DNA from: Streptomyces nigra
Lineage (GTDB): Bacteria; Actinomycetota; Actinomycetes; Streptomycetales; Streptomycetaceae
DNA length: 64,000 bases
NCBI RefSeq assembly: GCF_003074055.1
Contig: NZ_CP029043.1
Location: forward strand, 3,030,501-3,094,500
Direction: 5' to 3'
The position numbers and the translations under genes were made by a program. Below the pieces are notes generated by a model, which was not told the DNA's origin, searched no databases, and saw only the letters and a list, made by a program, of their open reading frames with translations. Below, piece by piece: positions 26,389 through 36,261 of this stretch (the first letter of the stretch is position 1; every line of letters begins with the position of its first letter).

Positions 26389-27777
26389 TCAGGAGGCCTT
26401 GGCCTTCTCGCCCTTGTCGGCGGCGCTCGCGGCGGGCACCGGAGCGGGCTTGGCGGCCTCGTAGAACTCCTCGCGCGGAGTCTCCAGGGCGCCGAGGGAC
26501 ACGACCTCGCGCTTGAGGAACATGCCGAGGGTCCAGTCGGCGAAGACGCGGATCTTGCGGTTGAACGTCGGCATCGCCATGCCGTGGTAGCCACGGTGCA
26601 TGTACCAGGCGAGACGTCCCTTGAGCTTGATCTTCATCTTGCCCATGACGATCATCGCCACGCCCTTGTGCAGGCCGAGGCCCGCGACCGCGCCCTTGTT
26701 GGCGTGGCTGTACTCCTTCTGCGGGAAGCCCCGCATACCGGAGATGACGTTGTCGCCGAGGACCTTGGCCTGGCGCAGCGCGTGCTGGGCGTTCGGCGGG
26801 CACCAGGCGTTGGGGTTGCCGGCCTTGCGGCCGACGAGGTCCGGGACCTGGGCGTTGTCGCCGGCGGCCCAGATGTAGTCGGTGCCGGCGACCTGGAGGG
26901 TCGGCTCGCAGTCGACGTGGCCGCGCGGGCCGAGGGGCAGACCGAAGCGGGAGAGCGCCGGGTTGGGCTTGACGCCGGCCGTCCAGACGATCGTGTTGGA
27001 GTCGACCTCGAGCCCGTTCTTCAGCACGACGTGACCGTCGACGCAGGAGTCCATGGAGGTGGAGAGGTAGACCTCGACCCCGCGGGCCTCCAGGTGCTCC
27101 TTGCCGTACTGGCCGAGCTTGGGGCCGACCTCGGGGAGGATCTTGTCGGCGGCGTCGACGAGGATGAACCGCATGTCCTCGCGCTTGACGCTGGAGTAGT
27201 ACTTGGCCGCGTCGCGGGCCATGTCCTCGACCTCACCGATGGTCTCGGCACCGGCGAAGCCGCCGCCGACGAACACGAAGGTGAGCGCCTTGCGGCGGAT
27301 CTCCTCGTCCGTGGTGGAGTCGGCCTTGTCCAGCTGCTCGAGGACGTGGTTGCGCAGGCCGATGGCCTCCTCGATGCCCTTCATGCCGATGCCCTGCTCG
27401 GCGAGGCCGGGGATCGGGAAGGTGCGGGAGACCGCGCCCATCGCGATGACCAGGTAGTCGAACGGCAGCTCGTACGCCTCGCCCACGAGGGGGGCGATCG
27501 TGGCGACCTTGCGGTCCTGGTCGATGGTGGTGACCCGGCCGGTGAGGACCTCCGCCTTCGGCAACACGCGTCGCAGCGGGACGACGACGTGGCGCGGGGA
27601 GATGCTGCCGGCGGCGGTTTCGGGGAGGAAGGGCTGGTAGGTCATGTACGACCGGGGGTCGACGACCGTGACGGTCGCCTCGCCGTAGCGCATCTTCTTG
27701 AGAATGCGCCGAGCTGCGTACAGGCCTACGTACCCACCGCCTACTACGAGGATCCTGGGACGCTCCGTGGTGCTCAT
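26389..27777 (-). CDS. ndh: Type II NADH dehydrogenase (NDH-2)
   Basis: The 462-residue flavoprotein oxidises NADH and reduces menaquinone without pumping protons. The FAD-binding Rossmann motif is VVGGGYVGLYAARRI at about residues 11-25. The NADH-binding motif is FVFVGGGFAGAETIGE at about 170, ending in the acidic residue typical of NADH use. IVWTAGVKPNP and the FAD-contacting YIWAAGDNAQVPD also match. The C-terminal 60 residues carry an amphipathic membrane-binding region (GYHGMAMPTFNRKIRVFADWTLGMFLKRE). It is monocistronic and bounded by its own terminator. Confidence 0.93.
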   Translation of the reverse strand: MSTTERPRILVVGGGYVGLYAARRILKKMRYGEATVTVVDPRSYMTYQPFLPETAAGSISPRHVVVPLRRVLPKAEVLTGRVTTIDQDRKVATIAPLVGEAYELPFDYLVIAMGAVSRTFPIPGLAEQGIGMKGIEEAIGLRNHVLEQLDKADSTTDEEIRRKALTFVFVGGGFAGAETIGEVEDMARDAAKYYSSVKREDMRFILVDAADKILPEVGPKLGQYGKEHLEARGVEVYLSTSMDSCVDGHVVLKNGLEVDSNTIVWTAGVKPNPALSRFGLPLGPRGHVDCEPTLQVAGTDYIWAAGDNAQVPDLVGRKAGNPNAWCPPNAQHALRQAKVLGDNVISGMRGFPQKEYSHANKGAVAGLGLHKGVAMIVMGKMKIKLKGRLAWYMHRGYHGMAMPTFNRKIRVFADWTLGMFLKREVVSLGALETPREEFYEAAKPAPVPAASAADKGEKAKAS

Positions 27778-28446
27778 GCCATCGAGTATCCACCCGCCTC
27801 AGGGGGGTCGCTCGTGCGCCCCTTCACAAGCTCTTGCAGGCGCTGTGCTACACTCCCCGGCCCGCGTGACGCAGGTCATGGTCACGAAAGGGAACCCGGG
27901 TCCGCTGTGCCCCGTTGTCAATGCCGCGTGAGCTGCCTCTCTGCCCCTGGGAGCCTCCCGTGAGGGGGCCGAAACACCGGCCGGAACGGCCTGTCGACAC
28001 CCTGCTTACACCGTTCATCTGAACATGTTCAAGGGCCTGTTCACCCCTCGGAAGGGCCAACCGGCCCCTCTTGGGCCCCGGACTTGCCGGAAATCCTTGT
28101 GAAGAACTTCACGAACTTTCTCCGAGGCCGCGCCCGGACCGGCCCGCAAGGCCCCTCCAAGCCCGCTCACCCGTGCCGTCCGCCGCTCAGCGGAGGCTGT
28201 TTGACCAGCGTCGTTCACCGGTACGGGGCGTCCGCCCCGGCAGCCCGGCGGGCGCCGGCACCTCTGGCCGCCGACACCCTCGGAACCCTGCGCGGAGAGC
28301 CCCAACGGCGACCCGGACCCTTGCCGTGCCGGCCGTCGTCGATCTCCTCGACCTCGACGCGCTCCTTGCGGACCGTGAACCCAACGCCAAGGAAAAGCGG
28401 CCACTTTTCGAAAGCACCGACGACGCCTCAGCGCACCAGCCACCAG
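27778..28446. other. Gene-poor region upstream of the NDH-2 gene, possible insertion remnant
   Basis: No convincing gene. The segment nearest 27840-27900 should contain the NDH-2 promoter. TGAACATGTTCA at 28020-28031 is a perfect 12-bp palindrome. Around 28325-28400 one plus-strand frame (VVDLLDLDALLADRE) has coding-like composition but no start or ribosome site, so a gene fragment is possible. The region ends in a degenerate copy of the ppx 3' end (28428-28481). Confidence 0.4.
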
Positions 28447-28481
28447 GCGATGCCGTCCAGGATCGCTCGCGAACGCGTCTC
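28447..28481. repeat. Degenerate copy of the ppx 3' end, distal side of the toxin-antitoxin module
   Basis: Read on the minus strand this segment encodes AILDGIAW followed by WLVR and a stop (TGA at 28428-28430). It matches the true ppx C-terminus (DILDGIAW, then SCASEAR, stop). It is also about 83 % identical over 35 bp to 29124-29158, so the toxin-antitoxin genes lie between two direct repeats. Confidence 0.75.
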
Positions 28482-28496
28482 CCGACGGCTACCCAT

Positions 28497-28518
28497 GTGT
28501 ACACGCATGCGCGTACAC
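28497..28518. promoter_or_regulatory. Operator-like palindrome in the toxin-antitoxin promoter
   Basis: GTGTAC and GTACAC flank a centre that is itself nearly symmetrical (GCATGC core), giving a 22-bp near-perfect dyad 8 bp before the antitoxin start. Palindromes containing TGTACA are known YefM-type antitoxin operators, so autorepression is likely. Confidence 0.65.
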
Positions 28519-28525
28519 TGCCCTT

Positions 28526-28798
28526 ATGACTGAGCACACCGTTTCCGTACGGGAAGCCCGCACACACCTCGCCGACCACATCAACCGGGCCGAGGAAGGC
28601 GTCCCGACCGTCATCACGCGCAATGGCACCCCGGTGGCAGCCGTGGTGCCGATCTCGGACTTCGAAGCGTTGGAGGAAGCTGCCGATGTGATGCTGGCGC
28701 GCGAGGCCGAAGCGGTGCTGGCAGAGGGCGGCTCCACCGTGACCATGGCGGAACTGCTGGCGGACCTGTTCAGCGAGCGGGACGGCGAGGCGGCGTGA
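28526..28798 (+). CDS. Type II antitoxin, Phd/YefM family
   Basis: The 90-residue antitoxin has the Phd/YefM N-terminal DNA-binding fold (MTEHTVSVREARTHLADHINRA, then GVPTVITRNGTPVAAVVPISDFEAL). An acidic C-terminal tail (about residues 55-90) should wrap the toxin. It binds its own promoter, here over the TGTAC palindrome, and neutralises the RelE/ParE-type toxin encoded next, whose GTG start overlaps its stop (GTGA). The start is the ATG at 28526. Its codons are less G/C-rich at third positions (GAA, CGA, GTG mixed) than the core genes around it, consistent with transfer. Confidence 0.88.
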   Translation: MTEHTVSVREARTHLADHINRAEEGVPTVITRNGTPVAAVVPISDFEALEEAADVMLAREAEAVLAEGGSTVTMAELLADLFSERDGEAA

Positions 28799-29064
28799 AG
28801 TACGCCTTCCGGTTCACCACAGCGGCGCAGCGGCAGCTCCGGGCCATCAGCCGACCCGACGCCATGCGCATCCTGACCGCACTGACCGCGCTCGGTGACG
28901 ACCCGTACCGCCAGGACACCCACGTCAAGAAGCTCACCGGCCCGTCCGGTCTCTACCGACTCCGGGTCGGAAGCTACCGGATCGCCTACCAGATCAACGA
29001 CGGTGAACTCGTCATCCTGGTCGTCAAGGTGGGCGACCGGCGGGACGTCTACCGCAACCTGTGA
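28795..29064 (+). CDS. Type II toxin, RelE/ParE family
   Basis: The 89-residue toxin starts at GTG 28795, overlapping the antitoxin stop by 4 bp. The RelE fold is clear: the N-terminal strand YAFRFTTAAQRQL, helix ISRPDAMRILTALTAL, then KKLTGPSGLYRLRVGSYRIAYQIND and LVILVVKVGDRRDVYRNL. The core RLRVGSYRI and the late R/Y residues match RelE-type ribosome-dependent mRNA nucleases. A ParE-like gyrase poison is less likely but cannot be excluded. The pair sits tail-to-tail with ppx, 82 bp from its stop. Confidence 0.88.
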   Translation: MKYAFRFTTAAQRQLRAISRPDAMRILTALTALGDDPYRQDTHVKKLTGPSGLYRLRVGSYRIAYQINDGELVILVVKVGDRRDVYRNL

Positions 29065-29123
29065 CGCCCCACCCGAGACCGCCTGGCGCCGCCCCTCAAC
29101 GCACCTCGCTCGCCGCGAAGTGA

Positions 29124-29158
29124 GCGATCCCGTCGAGGGTCGCTCTCTAACGCGCCTC
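29124..29158. repeat. Second copy of the ppx 3' end, proximal side of the toxin-antitoxin module
   Basis: Beyond the ppx stop (29147-29149) the minus strand reads ATLDGIAHFAASEVR and then TGA, a second version of the ppx C-terminus (ILDGIAW-SCASEAR). The 35-bp segment, which includes the ppx stop, is a direct repeat of 28447-28481 with six mismatches. Confidence 0.75.
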
Positions 29159-30100
29159 GGAGGCGCAACTCCAAGCGATGCCGTCCAGGATGTCGTGCTC
29201 GCTGACCACGACCTCGTCGGCGCCGACGCGCTCCATGATCGCCAGGAGGACCAGGGCGCCCGCCCCGATGACGTCGACCCGGCCCGGGTGCATGGAGGGC
29301 ACGGCCGCCCGCTCCGCGTGCGTGGAGCGCAGCAGCCACTCGGTGATCTCGCGGACCCGGTCCAGGGTGATCCGGGAGTGGTGGATACGCCCCGAGTCGT
29401 ACTCCGGCAGGTCCTGGGCGATCGCCGACACCGTGGTGACCGAACCGGCCAGCCCGACCAGCGTCCTCGCCTCGCGCAGCGGCACCGTCTCCTCGGCGAG
29501 GTCCAGGGCCGCCTCGATGTCGGCCCGTATGGCCACGACCTGCGCGGCGGAGGGCGGGTCGGAGACCACGCCGTCCCGGACCAGATGACGCTCCGTCATC
29601 CGGACGCAGCCCACGTCCACGGAGCGCGCGGCGCGCACATGCTCCTCGCCGACGACGAACTCGGTCGAGCCGCCGCCGATGTCCACGACGAGGTACGGCC
29701 GCTTCAGGTCGGCCCGCCCGGTCAGTTCGCGGGTCGCACCGGTGAAGGAGAACTCTGCCTCCTGGTCGCCGGTGACGACCTCGGGCTCGACGCCCAGGAT
29801 GTCCACGACACCGCGGACGAAGTCGTCGCGGTTCTCGGCGTCCCGGGAGGCGGAGGTGGCGACGAAGCGGACCCGCTCGGCGCCGTGCTCCTCGATGACG
29901 GAGGCGTACTCGCGGCAGGCGGCGAAGGTGCGCTCCAGCGCCTCGGGCGCCAGCCGGCCCGTGCGGTCGACGCCCTGGCCGAGCCGCACGATCGTCATCC
30001 GCCGGTCCAGCTCGACGAGTTCACCGGTGTCCGGGTGCACGTCCGCCACGAGGAGCCGGATGGAGTTCGTGCCGCAGTCGACGGCCGCGACCCGGGTCAT
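29147..30100 (-). CDS. ppx: Exopolyphosphatase (Ppx/GppA family)
   Basis: The 317-residue Ppx/GppA phosphatase hydrolyses polyphosphate or pppGpp. The ASKHA-fold phosphate loop AAVDCGTNSIRLLVAD is at residues 5-20. TSASRDAENRDDF, VVDIGGGSTEFVVG and SVDVGCVRMTERHL follow in family order. The short length is that of the actinobacterial single-domain Ppx. The ATG at 30100 overlaps the DUF501 stop (ATGA). The last 15 codons are duplicated downstream in altered form around a toxin-antitoxin module, so the C-terminal residues SCASEAR may themselves be a replaced end. Confidence 0.92.
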   Translation of the reverse strand: MTRVAAVDCGTNSIRLLVADVHPDTGELVELDRRMTIVRLGQGVDRTGRLAPEALERTFAACREYASVIEEHGAERVRFVATSASRDAENRDDFVRGVVDILGVEPEVVTGDQEAEFSFTGATRELTGRADLKRPYLVVDIGGGSTEFVVGEEHVRAARSVDVGCVRMTERHLVRDGVVSDPPSAAQVVAIRADIEAALDLAEETVPLREARTLVGLAGSVTTVSAIAQDLPEYDSGRIHHSRITLDRVREITEWLLRSTHAERAAVPSMHPGRVDVIGAGALVLLAIMERVGADEVVVSEHDILDGIAWSCASEAR

Positions 30101-30627
30101 CGGTCCTCCTCGGCGGGCAGCGTCACGCACGCGCCCTTGCGCCACCACTCCGGCAGCATCGCCAGCGCCTCGTCGCCCAGCGGGTTGACACCGGGTCCGG
30201 CGGCCAGCGAGTGCGCGACCAGCACATGCAGGCACTTCACCCGGTCGGGCATGCCGCCCGCGCTGGGGAAGCCCGTCAGCTCCTCGATCTCGTCCCGGCG
30301 CCGGATGTAGTCCTCGTGCGCCGCGCGGTAGGCGGCGGCCAGTTCGGGGTCGCTCTCCAGCCGCGCCGTCATCTCCTTCATCACGCCGTTGGCCTCGAGC
30401 GTGCCGATCGCCGACGACGCCTTCGGGCAGGTCAGGTAGTACAGCGTCGGGAAGGGTGTGCCGTCGGGCAGGCGGGGGGCCGTCTCGACCACGTCCGGCT
30501 GGCCGCAGGGGCACCGGTGGGCGATCGCGCGCAGCCCGCGCGGGGGGCGGCCGAGCTGCTGCTTGAAGGCCTCGACGTCCGCGTCGGTGGGCTCGGTGCG
30601 CGGGGTGGGCGGCGGGGGCGTTTCCAT
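30097..30627 (-). CDS. DUF501-domain protein
   Basis: The 176-residue protein carries DUF501 from about residue 18: FKQQLGRPPRGLRAIAHRCPCGQPDVVET, then PTLYYLTCPKASSAIGTLEANGVM and SAGGMPDRVKCLHVLVAHSLAAGPGVNPLGDEAL. Conserved Cys and His residues (HRCPCG, CLHVLVAHSL) suggest a metal site. The role is unknown, but the gene is consistently placed between divIC and ppx in actinobacteria, and here it overlaps ppx by 4 bp. The first 15 residues are a Pro/Thr-rich leader. It lies 10 bp after divIC, making eno-divIC-DUF501-ppx a likely transcription unit. Confidence 0.9.
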   Translation of the reverse strand: METPPPPTPRTEPTDADVEAFKQQLGRPPRGLRAIAHRCPCGQPDVVETAPRLPDGTPFPTLYYLTCPKASSAIGTLEANGVMKEMTARLESDPELAAAYRAAHEDYIRRRDEIEELTGFPSAGGMPDRVKCLHVLVAHSLAAGPGVNPLGDEALAMLPEWWRKGACVTLPAEEDR

Positions 30628-30637
30628 GCCTGTCTTT

Positions 30638-31126
30638 CTATCGTCTCTGTTCGCTGCGGGCGGCGTCGGCCTTGTCGACGCCCTCCCAGAGGTTCGTGTA
30701 CCAGGGGCGGTGGGCCGCGCCCAGGTCGGTCCGCGACTGCCTGGCCGCGTCCGGGTCGACGACGACGAAGCCGGTCTCACCGGGCATCACATAGTGCAGC
30801 CGCAGCCGGATCTGCTGCTCGGCGTAGGCGTCGTCCTGCCAGCGGGCCTTGAGGTCGCGCAGTTCCTCGACGCGCCGGGTGGTCGCCGCCTTCTCCCGCT
30901 GGAGGTCGGCGATCTCGGCGCGCTGGGAGACGTACTGCCTTATCGGGTACGCCATGGCCACGACGAGGGTGCAGACGACCAGCGCGAGCAGCGCGGCGCG
31001 GCTGGTGAGCCGGGAGCGCCGGGCCTGCCGCTTGGTCTGGGAACGGTAGACACGGGCCGCCGTCTGCTCCCCGAGCAACCGGATCCTGGTCGCGGTGGAG
31101 AACCGGTCCCGGTCCTTCACGGCCAT
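30638..31126 (-). CDS. divIC: FtsB/DivIC-family septum protein
   Basis: The 162-residue bitopic protein has a basic cytoplasmic N-terminus (1-40), one membrane helix (about 42-62, ALLALVVCTLVVAMAYPI) and an extracytoplasmic coiled coil (QRAEIADLQREKAATTRRVEEL). The conserved DivIC box YAEQQIRLRLHYVMPGETGFVV follows. FtsB/DivIC proteins bridge FtsL/FtsQ in the divisome and are needed for sporulation septation in Streptomyces. The eno gene upstream and the DUF501 gene downstream form the standard actinobacterial context. Confidence 0.92.
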   Translation of the reverse strand: MAVKDRDRFSTATRIRLLGEQTAARVYRSQTKRQARRSRLTSRAALLALVVCTLVVAMAYPIRQYVSQRAEIADLQREKAATTRRVEELRDLKARWQDDAYAEQQIRLRLHYVMPGETGFVVVDPDAARQSRTDLGAAHRPWYTNLWEGVDKADAARSEQRR

Positions 31127-31220
31127 GTCCCGCCTCCCGTCTCAACGCGCGTACGTCCCCGCACACGGTACGGGACCGAGTACGGGGACGTACGTACGAC
31201 GCTTCCTACAGGCGCGTGCC

Positions 31221-33414
<2,194 letters not shown>

Positions 33415-33419
33415 TCACC

Positions 33420-33640
33420 GACGCCTACGAGGTGAGCTGTCGGGTTCGGGCCGGTTGAGTTGCCCGGTCGCCCACCACTGGTGCGTGGTGCGCGACTTCA
33501 CCCCAAGCCGGTTCCGGCCGTGAGCCCCCGGAGGGCCTCGACGTCCGGACCCGGCGCTTACCTTGGGTCCCCCGCTCCTGCCTACGGCGCATGACGCGAC
33601 GACTGTTCCCGGACGGCCGCCGGCAGGATTCGGCGTGACG
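33420..33640 (-). ncRNA. c-di-AMP (ydaO-yuaA) riboswitch in the rpfA leader
   Basis: On the minus strand the leader carries the family's conserved blocks in order: a CGAATCCTG stretch near the 5' end, then GCAGGAGCGGGGGACCCAAG, GGTAAGCGCC, CTTGGGGTGAAG, GGGCAACTC, CCCGAACCCGACAGCTCACC and TCGTAGGCG. The element ends 18 bases before the rpfA start. In Streptomyces, c-di-AMP binding to this leader lowers expression of the muralytic gene. Boundaries are approximate, judged by eye. Confidence 0.88.
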
Positions 33641-33675
33641 GCTGTCGGGGCTCGCACTGGAGGCGAGCGGTCACG

Positions 33676-33705
33676 ACCGTAGACACGCCGCTCGGGGATT
33701 TTCAA
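33676..33705 (-). promoter_or_regulatory. Candidate promoter of the rpfA leader
   Basis: On the minus strand TTGAAA (33700-33705) and TACGGT (33676-33681) are spaced by 18 bp, placing the transcript start near 33668 and the riboswitch within the leader. Assigned from spacing and position only. Confidence 0.4.
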
Positions 33706-33808
33706 AGACGATCAAGGCTTCTGAGATCTATCTCTCAGTCCATTCAAAACGGACATTCACCATGAAAGCGGGGCGTGAACTGCCGCTTCATTTGGCCCTG
33801 TTCGGCCC

Positions 33809-34804
33809 TTATTCGGTGGGGACGTCCAGCGTCTGACCGGGAGCGATGCTGTTGGCGTCGGTGCCGATGGCCGCCTTGTTCGCCTCGAACAGCGCGCGCC
33901 ATCCGCCGTCGACGTCAAGGGAGTCGGCGATGGAGGCGAGCGTGTCGCCCGCGCGGACCCGGTAGGAGGCGTGGCGGCCGGAGGCGGCGGAGTCGCCGTC
34001 CGCGGCCTTGGTCTCCTCGGCGCTGGCGCCGCGGTGCCGTCCGGGACCGGCCGGTACGTCCTCGATCGCGGCGGTGTCGACGAGGCTCCAGGATCCGGCA
34101 CTCTGCCCGGAGTTGTCCTGATTCGTGATCTCGGGGCTCTCCACCGGGGAACTGTCCGGAGAGGCGGTGGCCGTGAAACCGGACTTCTCAGCCTTCTCGG
34201 ACTTTCCTGACTTCCCGGCCTCGGGCGAGGACGGTGCGGAGCTCTCCGGCGACGCGGACGACGAGCCGCTCGGGGTGTTCGACGCACCGTCGGAGGAGCC
34301 CGAACCGCCCGAAGAACCGGAAGACTCGGACGAGTCGGAAGAATCAGAGGAATCGAGCAAGCCGGACGACCCGGACACCTCGCTCGGGGAGTCCCCGGAG
34401 ACACCGGTGTCGAGGTCGACGGCACCCGACTTCTTGCTGAGCCCGTTGAGCACCGCACAGGTGCCCCACGGGACGGTCCCGCGCTCGGCGAGGATCTTCT
34501 GCGCCACGGCGATCTGCTGCGAGCGGCTCGCCAGATCCGGGCTCGCGGCGTAGTCGAGACCGCCGAAGCCCTCCCAGTCCGCCTGGGTCAACTGGAGTCC
34601 GCCGTAGTGCCCGTTGCCCGTGTCCGCGCTCCAGGAGCCGCCGCTCTCGCATTCGGCGACCTTGTCCCACACGCTCCCGTCCGCCGCGCTCGCGCCCGAG
34701 GCGCCGAGGAGCGGGATGGCGATGGCGGAGCCGGTCACTCCGGCCGCGACGAGAAGAGCCGGAGCCTGACGGGGGCGACGGTGACGACCGTTCCCGGAGA
34801 GCAT
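33809..34804 (-). CDS. rpfB: Resuscitation-promoting factor, second paralogue, with Ser-rich linker and LysM
   Basis: The 331-residue secreted protein has a signal peptide (1-40, ending GASGASA) and an Rpf domain (VWDKVAECESGGSWSADTGNG with catalytic Glu53, then HYGGLQLTQADWEGFGG). A roughly 130-residue low-complexity linker dominated by Ser/Gly/Asp/Glu follows (SSDSSDSSESSGSSGG). A C-terminal LysM (YRVRAGDTLASIADSLDVDGGWRALFEAN) ends the protein. It is a tandem paralogue of rpfA with its own promoter. The symbol follows the naming I recall for the gene next to rpfA in S. coelicolor and does not imply equivalence with mycobacterial RpfB. Confidence 0.85.
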   Translation of the reverse strand: MLSGNGRHRRPRQAPALLVAAGVTGSAIAIPLLGASGASAADGSVWDKVAECESGGSWSADTGNGHYGGLQLTQADWEGFGGLDYAASPDLASRSQQIAVAQKILAERGTVPWGTCAVLNGLSKKSGAVDLDTGVSGDSPSEVSGSSGLLDSSDSSDSSESSGSSGGSGSSDGASNTPSGSSSASPESSAPSSPEAGKSGKSEKAEKSGFTATASPDSSPVESPEITNQDNSGQSAGSWSLVDTAAIEDVPAGPGRHRGASAEETKAADGDSAASGRHASYRVRAGDTLASIADSLDVDGGWRALFEANKAAIGTDANSIAPGQTLDVPTE

Positions 34805-34873
34805 GCGGGGACCTTTCGCGAGACAGCGGTGACCAAGGGACGCGGAATCCGCGTGCCTTCGTTGATGGGTGAA

Positions 34874-34901
34874 CGTATAGGCAGACGATCACTTGTCACA
34901 A
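34874..34901 (-). promoter_or_regulatory. Candidate promoter of the second rpf gene, with CTTGTGACAAG palindrome
   Basis: On the minus strand TTGTGA (34896-34901) and TATACG (34874-34879) are 16 bp apart, about 70 bp before the start. The -35 lies in the perfect CTTGT-C-ACAAG dyad at 34892-34902, which resembles a CRP-type half site (TGTGA). Confidence 0.45.
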
Positions 34902-34947
34902 GTTAATGCCGCGCAGATCACGTGAAGATCACAGAGATGAGCGCATG

Positions 34948-36252
34948 TCATGTTTGCGGAGCGGAACTCTTGACTCCGACCGGGGTGAACTCCACGGGCA
35001 GGGTGCGCAGCCCCCGCATGATGAGACCGCCCCGCCACCTCAACTCGGCGGGATCGGCGGCCAGTCGGAGGTCCGGGAGCCGGGTGAGAAGAGTGGCGAG
35101 GGCCGTCTGTCCCTCCAGCCGGGCCAGCGGGGCGCCGAGGCAGTAGTGGATGCCGTGGCCGTAGCCCAGGTGCTGGTTGTCCCGGCGGGAGAGGTCGAGG
35201 GTGTCCGGGTCGGCGAACCGCTCCGGGTCCCGGTCGGCGGCGGCCAGGACGACCAGGACCGGGTCACCGGCGGCGATGTGCTGCCCGCCGATGGTCAGCG
35301 GCTCGGTGGCGAACCGCCAGGTGGCCAGCTCCACCGGGCCGTCGTAGCGCAGGAGTTCCTCGACGCCGGTCTCCAGCAGGGCGGTGTCGCCGGCGGCCAG
35401 GGAGTCCTGGAGGCGGGCGCGCTGCGCGGGGTGGGTGAGCAGCGCGAAGGTGCCGTTCCCGATGAGGTTGACGGTGGTCTCGAAACCGGCGAACAGCAGG
35501 ATGAAGGCCATGGCGGCGGCCTCGTTCTCGGTGAGGTGCTCGCCGTGGTCGGACGCCCGGATGAGACCGGAGATGAGGTCCTCGTCCGGGCCCGGGGTGT
35601 CGGGCAGCGCTTCGCGCTTGCGGTGGATGAGGTCGGCCAGATAGCCGCGCATCTTCTTCACGGACCGGGCGACGCCGCCCCGCGGGCCGCCCTGGTGCCG
35701 GATCATCATGCCCGCCCAGTCCCGGAAGTCGTCCTGGTCCTCGCGGGGGACGCCGAGCAGGTCGCAGATGGCGTAGATGGGCAGCGGGAAGGCGAACTCG
35801 TGGATGAGGTCGGCCTCCCCCTTCCCGGCGAACCCGTCGATGAGGTGGTCGGTCAGCTCCTGCACCCGGGGCGCGAACGCGGCGACACGGCGCGGTGTGA
35901 ACGCCTTGCTGACCAGGCGCCGCAGCCGGGTGTGGTCCGGCGGGTCGATGTTCAGCAGATGCGTCATCAACTCGGCCTTGCGCTCACCGGGGATGCCGGT
36001 GCGGCCCTTGGCATGGGCCGGTTCGGCGTGGTGGGCCGGGTTCTTGGAGAGCCGGTTGTCGGCGAGCGTCTGCTTGGCGTCGGCGTACCGGGTGACCAGC
36101 CAGGCCTCCACCCCGCTGGGCAGCCGGGTCCGGTGCACGGGCGCGTGCTCCCGCAGCCAGGCGTACGCCGGATACGGATCGGTGGCGAACTCCCAGGTGA
36201 AGAGCTCGGGAGCGGCGGGAGCGGAGGCGGGGCATCGGGGCTGGTCGGTCAC
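34948..36252 (-). CDS. Cytochrome P450 of the CYP107 type (CYP107U1-like)
   Basis: The 434-residue soluble bacterial P450 has the I-helix AGFETTVN (the AGxxT oxygen-activation motif), the K-helix ELLRY (ExxR) and the heme loop LGYGHGIHYCLGAP, whose Cys is the proximal ligand. The HLLNIDPPDHTRLRRLVSKAF block is typical of the CYP107 family. By position next to rpf genes and mazG it corresponds to S. coelicolor CYP107U1, reported to be needed for sporulation and antibiotic production. It needs ferredoxin and reductase partners not encoded nearby. The GTG start at 36252 has only a weak ribosome site (GAAGG directly upstream). Confidence 0.9.
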   Translation of the reverse strand: MTDQPRCPASAPAAPELFTWEFATDPYPAYAWLREHAPVHRTRLPSGVEAWLVTRYADAKQTLADNRLSKNPAHHAEPAHAKGRTGIPGERKAELMTHLLNIDPPDHTRLRRLVSKAFTPRRVAAFAPRVQELTDHLIDGFAGKGEADLIHEFAFPLPIYAICDLLGVPREDQDDFRDWAGMMIRHQGGPRGGVARSVKKMRGYLADLIHRKREALPDTPGPDEDLISGLIRASDHGEHLTENEAAAMAFILLFAGFETTVNLIGNGTFALLTHPAQRARLQDSLAAGDTALLETGVEELLRYDGPVELATWRFATEPLTIGGQHIAAGDPVLVVLAAADRDPERFADPDTLDLSRRDNQHLGYGHGIHYCLGAPLARLEGQTALATLLTRLPDLRLAADPAELRWRGGLIMRGLRTLPVEFTPVGVKSSAPQT

Positions 36253-36261
36253 CCTTCGACG

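Noticed and set aside
28020..28031. TGAACATGTTCA palindrome as a LexA box
   Set aside because: Actinobacterial LexA boxes have GAAC-N4-GTTC; here the spacer is only two bases, and the nearest gene is not an SOS gene.
28084..28533. A 149-residue plus-strand frame ending inside the antitoxin start
   Set aside because: It runs through the operator and the antitoxin start in a different frame and has Pro/Arg/Ser low-complexity content, so it is not a credible gene.
34172..34372. Ser-rich coding region of the second rpf as a frameshift or sequencing artefact
   Set aside because: The frame stays open from signal peptide through LysM, and Ser/Asp/Gly linkers are common in Rpf proteins.
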